5,226 nt of DNA from JBHEKP01 sp041859375 (GTDB lineage Bacteria; Hydrogenedentota; Hydrogenedentia; Hydrogenedentales; CAITNO01): positions 1 through 5,226 of the forward strand of contig JBHEKP010000354.1 in assembly GCA_041859375.1 (NCBI GenBank), written 5' to 3'. The notes below the pieces were generated by a model. It did no database searches. It had not been told where the DNA came from and saw nothing but the letters and a program-made list of their open reading frames with translations. Positions 1 through 5,139 of the stretch are shown piece by piece (position 1 is the stretch's first letter; every line of letters starts with the position of its first letter). The translations under genes were made by a program, and so were the position numbers.

Positions 1-642
1 CCAGGTGCCCTTTTCGTTTTCCCCGCCATCACTGTTCACGATGCGGCCGCCGCCGAACTTCACCGTGAGCGGCGTGTTCAGCCGGAGGCCCAGCCCCATC
101 TCCTCCTGGTCGCCGAAGGCGAATTCCTTTTCAGCGGTGAAGGTGCTGTCGCAGATCAGGAACCAGCCACCGCCGCCGAGGACGACGGAGTAAACGCAGG
201 TCTCCGTGAAGAGGGGACCGTCCGGTCCCTCGTAGCTGTTCTCCACCGCAAAGCGCGCGGCGCCCGCACCCCCCTCAAGAGGCCCAATGAAACCCGCATG
301 GCGCACCCGCGCCTTGTTACGCCAGAAATCGCAGCCCGCCGCATCGCCAAAGGCCAGCCAGACGCCGGGATGGAAATCGGGGTGATCATCGTTGCCCTTG
401 TTGAGCACCGGGTCGGGGGGGTGGTTGCGCGTCACCTGCACGCCGCCCAGTGTGTTGACCCGGCAGAAGTAGGGGCGTGGCAGGGCGGGATCGTTGTGCA
501 CATACACCGCCAGCGGCTGGTCCCCGGCGCTGATTACCACCCGGTCCGCCTCCTGTTTCAGGGTTACCGTGGGTGCCGGCTCCGCCCATGCGCAGACACA
601 TGCCACGGCAGTCAACAGCACCGCCGCAACGCTTCGAATCAT
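1..642 (-). CDS. DUF6807 / PmoA-family secreted protein, N-terminal 214 codons (cut by window edge)
   Basis: The frame is open from ATG (640-642) to base 1 with no stop, so the C-terminal part lies outside the window. Residues 1-20 form a signal peptide: a short basic start, a hydrophobic stretch, then AWA followed by EP, which fits signal peptidase I. A lipoprotein reading (Cys15 after AVA) is weaker because the lipobox Leu is missing. Motifs I associate with DUF6807, often annotated 'PmoA family', follow in order: RPYFCRVNTLGGVQVTRNHP (56-75), DHPDFHPGVWLAFGD (86-100), DFW (105-107), FGDQEEMGLGLRL (176-188) and GRIVNSDGGENEKGTW (199-214). The family is usually about 300 residues, so roughly a third is missing. 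Despite the name it has no demonstrated link to particulate methane monooxygenase, and its role is unknown; it is common in polysaccharide-degrading bacteria. A GGGAGG sits 7 nt before the ATG. The start overlaps the URO-D-like stop as ATGA, so translational coupling is likely. Confidence 0.82.
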   Translation of the reverse strand, partial: MIRSVAAVLLTAVACVCAWAEPAPTVTLKQEADRVVISAGDQPLAVYVHNDPALPRPYFCRVNTLGGVQVTRNHPPDPVLNKGNDDHPDFHPGVWLAFGDAAGCDFWRNKARVRHAGFIGPLEGGAGAARFAVENSYEGPDGPLFTETCVYSVVLGGGGWFLICDSTFTAEKEFAFGDQEEMGLGLRLNTPLTVKFGGGRIVNSDGGENEKGTW

Positions 643-1667
643 GCCGTCGCCTCCCGCAGAAACGCGTCGATGTTTTCCGAGGACACCCCCGGCGGCATGC
701 CGCCGCCGCAGGACAGGATTACCCGCTTGTCGCCCGCCGTGTCGGCGCGGAGCGCGCGCACCGCCGCCGCCACCTCCTCCGGGGAGCCCTTCGCCAGCAC
801 GTCGCGCGGCGGGATGTTGCCCAGCAGGGCCACATCCGGACCCACCAGCCGCCGCATTTCCGCAATGGGGTGGTCGTGGCTGAAGTTGAACAGGTTTACA
901 CCCGCGTCCGCGAGGTGGGGCGCGCACACCAGCCCCGCCGCGTCATTGTGGAACAGGCGCACCCGCGCGTTGACGGCGCGGAATAGCCGCGTGAGCCGGG
1001 GCTTTGCGAACTCCAGAAAGTCGTTCTCGCCGCAGAAGCCCACCACGTCATCCAGCACCAGGATGCCGTCGATGGTGGGGAAGGCCGCCGCCTGCACCTG
1101 GAGCCAGTCGGCCAGGAAGTCGGTGATTGTGCCGAGCAGCGCGTGCGTCTCGTCCGGCTGCATCCGCATGCCCATGAGGAATTCCGTGTTGCCCAGCAGG
1201 AAGCCTGCGATGTTGAGCGGGCCCCGCGCCACGGCGAAGCGAACGCTGTGGCCCGCCGCTTCTATGCGCGGCAGGCAGTGCTCCAGCCGCTTGAGCACAA
1301 AGGGGGCCAGCCCGTCGCGCCGGGGATCGGGCGCGCGCAGGGACGCCGCCTGGTCAAGGGAATCGAAGATTTTGTCCGCGAAGGGGAATTCGTTCTCGTG
1401 CCACATGCACTTCGCGCCGAAGGCCGACGGCTCGGTGCACATGCCGAACTCCGACCAGAATCCCGGCAGGAACATCGTGTCCGGCCACCGTTCCAGCACG
1501 CGCAGGTTCGCGTCGAGCCACTTTGCCTCGCTGGTGTAATAGTCGAGGAGCGACATGCCCGCCCAGCCCGGCAACCAGGGGCTGTCGATGATGAAACCCG
1601 TTGGCGGCGGCCCGGAATGCCCGCCCTCCACCACCGCCACCAGTTGTTCCCATTGTTCGTTGGTCAT
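639..1667 (-). CDS. Uroporphyrinogen decarboxylase-family protein (URO-D/MtaA-like)
   Basis: This is a 342-residue protein of the URO-D superfamily, which includes haem-pathway uroporphyrinogen decarboxylase and the corrinoid methyltransferases MtaA/MtbA. Supporting segments are the glycine-rich barrel turn DGILVLDDVVGFCGEND (200-216), FHND (239-242), LLGNIPPRDVLAKGSPEEV (281-299) and the C-terminal ILSCGGGMPPGVSSENIDAF (317-336). MtaA-type enzymes bind zinc through His-x-Cys and a later Cys. Here His240 and Cys320 occupy the matching places, but the middle ligand position is Asp242. The early Arg-rich substrate signature of true HemE is not evident, so a methyltransferase-like or unassigned role is more likely than haem synthesis. 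No corrinoid protein is encoded in the window, so the substrate is unknown. The ATG at 1665-1667 has GGGAG 9 nt upstream. The gene lies 271 nt downstream of the oxidoreductase and overlaps the next gene by 4 nt. Confidence 0.85.
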   Translation of the reverse strand: MTNEQWEQLVAVVEGGHSGPPPTGFIIDSPWLPGWAGMSLLDYYTSEAKWLDANLRVLERWPDTMFLPGFWSEFGMCTEPSAFGAKCMWHENEFPFADKIFDSLDQAASLRAPDPRRDGLAPFVLKRLEHCLPRIEAAGHSVRFAVARGPLNIAGFLLGNTEFLMGMRMQPDETHALLGTITDFLADWLQVQAAAFPTIDGILVLDDVVGFCGENDFLEFAKPRLTRLFRAVNARVRLFHNDAAGLVCAPHLADAGVNLFNFSHDHPIAEMRRLVGPDVALLGNIPPRDVLAKGSPEEVAAAVRALRADTAGDKRVILSCGGGMPPGVSSENIDAFLREATA

Positions 1668-1726
1668 CGTCCCGTTCTCCCGGATTCAACCACCGCAAAC
1701 CACAAATCCGCCGTCCCGGTTGCCGC

Positions 1727-1758
1727 CTCTTGTAGGGGCGGCCCCCCGTGGCCGCCCG
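1727..1758 (+). repeat. REP-like element, left copy
   Basis: A 32-nt unit reads CTCTTGTAG followed by a hairpin. The arms GGGCGGCC (1736-1743) and GGCCGCCC (1750-1757) pair perfectly around the 6-nt loop CCCCGT. The GTAG at 1732-1735, at the foot of the hairpin, is the tetranucleotide typical of REP elements mobilised by RAYT (TnpA-REP) transposases. It is inverted relative to the copy at 1820-1851, with 30 of 32 positions identical. No transposase is in the window, so mobilisation would be in trans. Confidence 0.75.
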
Positions 1759-1761
1759 ACC

Positions 1762-1786
1762 GGGCTTCCTGCTCACAACCAAGCCC
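1762..1786. repeat. Small stem-loop between the two REP-like copies
   Basis: GGGCTT (1762-1767) pairs with AAGCCC (1781-1786) across a 13-nt loop, giving a third, weaker hairpin inside the REP doublet. REP doublets (BIMEs) usually have linker sequence of this kind. It has no T-run, so it is not by itself an intrinsic terminator. Confidence 0.4.
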
Positions 1787-1819
1787 CGCCAAAACAGAGG
1801 GAGCTTCGGCGGCATGACG

Positions 1820-1851
1820 CGGGCGGACACGGGGGTCCGCCCCTACAAGAG
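1820..1851 (-). repeat. REP-like element, right copy (inverted)
   Basis: Read on the minus strand this is the same 32-nt unit as 1727-1758, with GTAG (plus-strand CTAC at 1843-1846) before arms GGGCGGAC and GTCCGCCC around the same CCCCGT loop. The two differences from the left copy are C to A in one arm and G to T in the other. They face each other in the stem, so pairing stays perfect. The doublet spans 125 bp inside the 271-bp gap between the oxidoreductase and URO-D-like genes. It would be transcribed if the operon is read through, where its hairpins could affect mRNA stability or attenuate downstream expression. Confidence 0.75.
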
Positions 1852-1938
1852 AGGACATGGTTCCCAAACGCACCGTCATTGGGCGCATTCCCTTTGGGGG
1901 GAGATGGTTTGGGTGTTTCCTCTCCGTTCCGGCCCCCA

Positions 1939-3123
1939 TCAGTACGCCTTCACCGGCACTGCCGCGCCGTTTTGCTCCGCCGACACATAGGCGCTGTAGA
2001 TGGTGGAGATGGTGTCCGCGCCGAGCAGGCTGTCGCTCTCGGGCGCCCCGCCCGTGGCGGCGCAGTGGTAGAAGGCGTCGATCTCCTGGGGGTAGCCCGT
2101 GAACCAGTCCTCGTCCGGGGGCATGGCCGTCCAGCCCTGCTTCGTGCCGATCTTCTCCACCGTGTAAATGTCCCGGAAATTCGCGTCCACCGGATTGTAC
2201 ACCTGCATCGCCGTGTTCGGGTTGATGTTGCACAGCGTGCGGTGGTTGTTCGCGCACACGTCCAGCCAGTTGTGGATGCCGCCGAGCACGATGTCCGACG
2301 CGAACACCGTGGCGAGGGTGCCGTCCTCGAAGGTGACGTGCATCACCGAAAAGTCGTCAATGTCGTGGTAGTCGCGGCGGATGTGGCCCTCGTCCCGGAA
2401 ATTGGGCATCCGGGTGAGCGCGGCGGTGCGCGCCGACACCGTGGCGGGCCGGATGGGCCTGCCGTCGCGGGCGCGCCCCTCCACGCGCTTCAGGTACAGC
2501 GCCGCCGTGAGCGGGTGGCAGCCCTTGCCGATCATCACGCCGCCGCCGGAGAATTTCCATTCCGCATAGGTCGCATTGTGCGAGCCCGAGTGCGCCTCCT
2601 CGCCGTGGATCCAGAGCACCTGCGCGCCCGTCTTCTCGATGACCTCGCGCTCCCGCTGCACGCTCGGCGCGTACACCCAGTTCTCCGCGTAGAAGATGCG
2701 CCCCGCGCTCTCCCGCTCCGCCTCCAGCATCCGCCCCACGCTCGCCAGCCCGTGCTCAAGCGCCAGCCGCTTCGGGAAGGTGTCGCCGTTGAATGCCCCC
2801 GAGCCGTCGCCGCAGTAGCCCGTCATCGGCTTTTCCACGATCACGTTCCTGCCCCGGCGCAGCGCCGCCACCGCCACCTCCTCGTGCCCCGCCACCAGCA
2901 CGCAGCAGTGCACCATGTCCACCTCGTCCAGCAGCGCGTCCAGCGAGCCGAAGGCCTCTATGCCCCGCTCCTCCGCGTACTGCCGCGCCTGCGCGCCGTC
3001 CAGCGCGTACACGCCCCGCACGTCCACGTTCACGCTGTGCACCCTGCGCAGCGCCTCCCAGTGAAACCGCGCGCTGAACCCCGCGCCTACAATGCCCGTC
3101 CGAATCGTCTGTTTGCCCTTCAT
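1939..3123 (-). CDS. Gfo/Idh/MocA-family NAD(P)-dependent oxidoreductase
   Basis: The protein has 394 residues from the chosen ATG. An N-terminal Rossmann fold shows GIVGAGFSARFHWEAL (10-25), the dinucleotide-binding loop. VEKPM (96-100) contains the family EKP motif with Lys98. The C-terminal alpha/beta domain contains GGGVMIGKGCHPL (193-205), where His203 matches the catalytic His of the usual GGGxxxDxGxH motif and Lys200 replaces the common Asp. Members oxidise or reduce sugars, inositols and related polyols with NAD(P) in the cytoplasm; the substrate cannot be read here. The frame extends to a GTG at 3165, but that lies only about 10 nt from the -10 box and lacks a ribosome site. ATG 3123 has GGAG 7 nt upstream and places the Rossmann motif at the usual distance from the start. 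It is the first gene of the minus-strand cluster. The segment after EKP (101-150) is long and includes YAENWVYAPSV (145-155). Confidence 0.92.
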   Translation of the reverse strand: MKGKQTIRTGIVGAGFSARFHWEALRRVHSVNVDVRGVYALDGAQARQYAEERGIEAFGSLDALLDEVDMVHCCVLVAGHEEVAVAALRRGRNVIVEKPMTGYCGDGSGAFNGDTFPKRLALEHGLASVGRMLEAERESAGRIFYAENWVYAPSVQREREVIEKTGAQVLWIHGEEAHSGSHNATYAEWKFSGGGVMIGKGCHPLTAALYLKRVEGRARDGRPIRPATVSARTAALTRMPNFRDEGHIRRDYHDIDDFSVMHVTFEDGTLATVFASDIVLGGIHNWLDVCANNHRTLCNINPNTAMQVYNPVDANFRDIYTVEKIGTKQGWTAMPPDEDWFTGYPQEIDAFYHCAATGGAPESDSLLGADTISTIYSAYVSAEQNGAAVPVKAY

Positions 3124-3174
3124 GCGCCGCTCCAAAAATCCGGTTGTCCGACACCCAGTGACCACGCGCCGCCT

Positions 3175-3203
3175 ATCATAAAGGGTTTTTCCCGGCAGGA
3201 CAA
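3175..3203 (-). promoter_or_regulatory. Sigma70-like promoter of the oxidoreductase operon
   Basis: On the minus strand, TTGTCC (3203-3198) stands exactly 17 nt before TATGAT (3180-3175), matching the -35 consensus at 4 of 6 bases and the -10 at 5 of 6. Transcription would begin near 3168, leaving a leader of about 45 nt before the ATG at 3123. The spacer contains GGG-A5-CCC, a small inverted repeat that could also be an operator half. Confidence 0.55.
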
Positions 3204-3254
3204 ACGGAGGGGTGCACCGACGTGTTGCGATGGAACAAGGAAAAGGATAGGCTT

Positions 3255-3322
3255 TTAACTAATGGTAATTAACCGGTGGAAAACAATTGCGGTTGTTTCT
3301 TAACGGTGCGACTGTTGAAACA
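3255..3322 (+). promoter_or_regulatory. Nested inverted repeats upstream of the kinase gene (possible operator/promoter zone)
   Basis: The AT-rich leader of the kinase-HIRAN pair contains an imperfect dyad TTAACTAATGGTAATTAA (3255-3272), AAACAA/TTGTTT (3281-3286 and 3293-3298, 6-nt loop), and TGTTTC/GAAACA (3294-3299 and 3317-3322). The last two share bases, so they could form alternative hairpins. I find no convincing -10/-35 pair and no HipB-type TATCC/GGATA operator pair. AGGA at 3322-3325 is the ribosome site for the ATG at 3335. An out-of-frame ATG at 3329 opens a 4-codon frame that ends inside the kinase start. Confidence 0.25.
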
Positions 3323-3334
3323 GGAAAATGATAA

Positions 3335-4276
3335 ATGGCTGATTACGATGAGATAATCCAAGTTGATGCTTGGTCTCTTGACGAGACCTACGATGGTGTT
3401 TTCCCCAAGGGCGCCCGTGAAAAAAACGTCTATTTCTCCCCTGAGACGCCGACCCCATCATTTTTGAGGCCCAATCACCGTTACCTCTTTAAAAAATCCA
3501 GCCATCGTTATCCTTGGCAGTTCTGGATGGAAATCATGGCGTATCGTATCGGACAGATAATGGGTGTTTCTGTGCCGCCCGCATATGCCGCAATAAGTGA
3601 AAAGGAGGGAGGCGCGGGCGGGCCTGTTTTCGGGGCATTGATCGAATGGTTCTATGAGAAAAACGACCTCTATGTTGACGGCGGCCGCTTGATGAGCGCA
3701 TTGATTCCAAACTATGATACTCACAAGGGCACGCAGCACAATCTTGAGACGGTTCTTAAAGCCACACGTTCCGCGAAATATTGGGCAAGGGTGTTAACAT
3801 TCGACACAATAATCGGCAATGTGGATCGTCATCAGGATAATTGGGGTATGATTTTTGTAAAAAGTGGAAAGCCAAAAATTATGATTCAAATGTCCCCGGC
3901 ATTTGACAACGGGACTGCCCTAAACTATGAAATCATAGAGGATAACTTCTGTAAATTTGAAGATGAAAGTTATGCAAACCGATATTTGACAAAATCCAAA
4001 CGGGCGCGCCACCACATGCGATGGAATCTTGAGGAGTCTGGGGACGTTACGTTTTATGAGTTTATGGGCCGCTTTCTTAAGAAATTTCCCGAAGAACGGG
4101 AATCTGTGGCAATGGCGCTTAATTTTGGCCGAAGATCGGTTGAAGACCGCCTTTCCGGTTTGACACATATTGCGGTGCCGGAGGATTTCAGGTTGACCCC
4201 ACAGCGGTTGACCTTTACAATTGACCTGTTGATGAGGCGCAAGGAATTGTTGGAGAAAGCGATTGAGGTTCATTGA
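3335..4276 (+). CDS. HipA-like Ser/Thr kinase (compact, lacks HipA N-terminal subdomain 1)
   Basis: The 313-residue protein carries the HipA/phosphatidylinositol-kinase-like core. YLFKKS (50-55) supplies the ATP-binding Lys. WMEIMAYRIGQIMGVSVPPA (64-83) is the helix-C and 'lA..lGi.vP' region, with Glu66. NVDRHQDNWG (162-171) is the catalytic loop with Asp164 and Asn169. PAFDNGTAL (188-196) carries the metal-binding Asp191. The catalytic set is complete, so it is probably active. E. coli HipA has about 440 residues and inactivates glutamyl-tRNA synthetase; this protein is far shorter and starts almost at the kinase core, as in HipT or CtkA-type kinases. The target here is unknown. ATG 3335 has AGGA 9 nt upstream. 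The next gene starts inside its 3' end (14-nt overlap), so both should be translated from one mRNA. Its codons are much richer in A/T than those of the genes to the left, suggesting transfer. Confidence 0.85.
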   Translation: MADYDEIIQVDAWSLDETYDGVFPKGAREKNVYFSPETPTPSFLRPNHRYLFKKSSHRYPWQFWMEIMAYRIGQIMGVSVPPAYAAISEKEGGAGGPVFGALIEWFYEKNDLYVDGGRLMSALIPNYDTHKGTQHNLETVLKATRSAKYWARVLTFDTIIGNVDRHQDNWGMIFVKSGKPKIMIQMSPAFDNGTALNYEIIEDNFCKFEDESYANRYLTKSKRARHHMRWNLEESGDVTFYEFMGRFLKKFPEERESVAMALNFGRRSVEDRLSGLTHIAVPEDFRLTPQRLTFTIDLLMRRKELLEKAIEVH

Positions 4277-4973
4277 ACATATTGTTGAGCCCGACAAACT
4301 TTTACTGTCATGGCAGTCGCCAGACGGTGAGGACAAACTGCGCCGTTTTGTGGCAGAACTGACACGCCGGGGTGACGATGCAGATTTGGTGTATTTAAAG
4401 GACACAGAAGATTTTTCACAGGCAGTGAGCATGGGCTTTGAGGAGTATAAGGGGCTTCCCATCGCCCAGAAGCATCATGCCAATGTGCTCTCCTGTTTCA
4501 TGAAAAGACTTCCCCCAAGAAGTCGGCGGGATTTTGACAAGTATCTGGCCTCCATCCGAATTTCTCCTGGTTCGGATATTTCTGACTTTGCATTGCTGGG
4601 TTATTCGGGTGCCAAGCTGCCGGATGACAACTTTACGATCGTGCACCCCTTTTCCAACGCGCAACCTCCCTTTGAATTACTGGTCTACTCACAGGGTTAC
4701 CGCTATTGGATGCAAAGCCTTCCCCTTGAAGGTCTCCATGTGGGCATGAAGGCCCAACTTGAGGTGGAGCCCGATAATCCGTGGGACCCGAACGCGGTAT
4801 GCATCACAATAAACGGACTGAAGGCCGGATATGTCTCCCGCGGACTGGCAACGCAGGTGCGCCAATGGATGCGGGAGGGGCATGTTCTTGATGCTGCTGT
4901 CGAGCGCATCAACGGCACGGTTGAGAGGCCTTCCCTTTTCCTATACCTGACCGTTCGACAAGCCGCTTCCTGA
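4263..4973 (+). CDS. HipS-like + HIRAN domain protein, putative antitoxin/partner of the Hip kinase
   Basis: The product has 236 residues. The C-terminal part (about 138-230) is a HIRAN domain: GMKAQLEVEPDNPWDPNAV (161-179), then INGLKAGYVSR (183-193) and a closing beta strand. HIRAN domains bind DNA ends, as in Rad5 and HLTF. The N-terminal part (about 1-128) resembles HipA N-subdomain 1 / HipS, most clearly in FMKRLPPRSRRDFDKYL (79-95) and ISDFALLGYSGAKL (106-119), comparable with the 'LLP...R' and 'DfaLL...GA' positions of HipA. The pair would thus be a HipA split in two, with HIRAN added to the small part. From memory, published Hip-kinase phylogeny reports two-gene operons with HipS-HIRAN partners; no function is proven here. 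The start is a TTG at 4263 with GGAG 7 nt upstream. An in-frame stop at 4233 and no ATG before codon 57 leave it the best choice. It overlaps the kinase by 14 nt. Confidence 0.8.
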   Translation: MRFIEHIVEPDKLLLSWQSPDGEDKLRRFVAELTRRGDDADLVYLKDTEDFSQAVSMGFEEYKGLPIAQKHHANVLSCFMKRLPPRSRRDFDKYLASIRISPGSDISDFALLGYSGAKLPDDNFTIVHPFSNAQPPFELLVYSQGYRYWMQSLPLEGLHVGMKAQLEVEPDNPWDPNAVCITINGLKAGYVSRGLATQVRQWMREGHVLDAAVERINGTVERPSLFLYLTVRQAAS

Positions 4974-5080
4974 ATTCGTCAAGGAATGCCGCAAGCACAA
5001 TTCCGGCAGAATCGATAGGATATTCAGCTCCTCCCCCCAAAAGCGGTTTTAGGTACGTACCAAAATCCTCCCCCAAAAAA
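4974..5080. other. Non-coding gap with C-tract direct repeats around a palindrome
   Basis: TCCTCCCCCCAAAA (5029-5042) and TCCTCCCCCAAAAAA (5066-5080) are near-identical direct repeats 37 nt apart. Between them lies the perfect palindrome GGTACGTACC (5052-5061), flanked by TTTT (5047-5050) and AAAA (5062-5065). AAAAGCGGTTTT (5039-5050) is a further small hairpin. The second repeat directly abuts the CCA end of the tRNA fragment. No reading frame or clear terminator was found for the HIRAN gene; GGAAT/ATTCC near 4983-5004 forms only a weak stem without a T-run. Confidence 0.4.
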
Positions 5081-5115
5081 TGGTGGGCGATATTGGGCTC
5101 GAACCAACGACCTCC
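5081..5115 (-). pseudogene. tRNA 3'-end fragment (putative attachment-site scar)
   Basis: Read on the minus strand, this ends ATCGCCC-A-CCA: a 7-nt acceptor 3' strand, a discriminator A and an encoded CCA. Before it is a full T-arm, GTTGG-TTCGAGC-CCAAT, with 5 pairs including one G-U and the canonical TTCGA loop. The variable-loop stretch AGGTC precedes that. A matching 5' half would begin GGGCGAT near 5155, but the sequence there shows no such start, no D-arm and no foldable anticodon arm with U33, and it would overlap the reading frame ending at 5140. Acceptors of this type occur in Val, Ile and some other tRNAs; the isotype cannot be fixed. tRNA 3' ends are favoured targets of tyrosine integrases, so this is best read as an att duplicate. 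Confidence 0.7.
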
Positions 5116-5139
5116 ACGGCCGTCCCAGCCGCGCGCGAA

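Noticed and set aside
298..1539. 413-codon open frame on the plus strand
   Set aside because: It lies antisense to the URO-D-like and DUF6807 genes, has Arg/Ser/Pro-rich low-complexity content typical of GC-rich shadow frames, and shows no recognisable domain.
1727..1851. Rho-independent terminator or CRISPR-like repeat
   Set aside because: The hairpins have no T-tract on either strand, and there are only two inverted copies rather than regularly spaced direct repeats.
1664..2257. Minus-strand 197-codon frame crossing the intergenic REP doublet
   Set aside because: It overlaps the oxidoreductase in another frame, and the peptide part over the REPs is just the translated repeat.
3124..3165. 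GTG start 14 codons upstream for the oxidoreductase
   Set aside because: It would lie within a few bases of the predicted transcription start, has no ribosome site, and adds residues ahead of a standard Rossmann N-terminus.
1555..3258. 567-codon open frame on the plus strand
   Set aside because: It is antisense to the oxidoreductase, crosses the REP doublet, and its product is an His/Arg/Val/Pro-rich shadow; the opposite frame has clear Rossmann, EKP and HP motifs.
3920..4462. Minus-strand 180-codon frame opposite the kinase and HIRAN genes
   Set aside because: It is antisense to two genes with conserved motifs; its own product shows no domain and has no convincing ribosome site.
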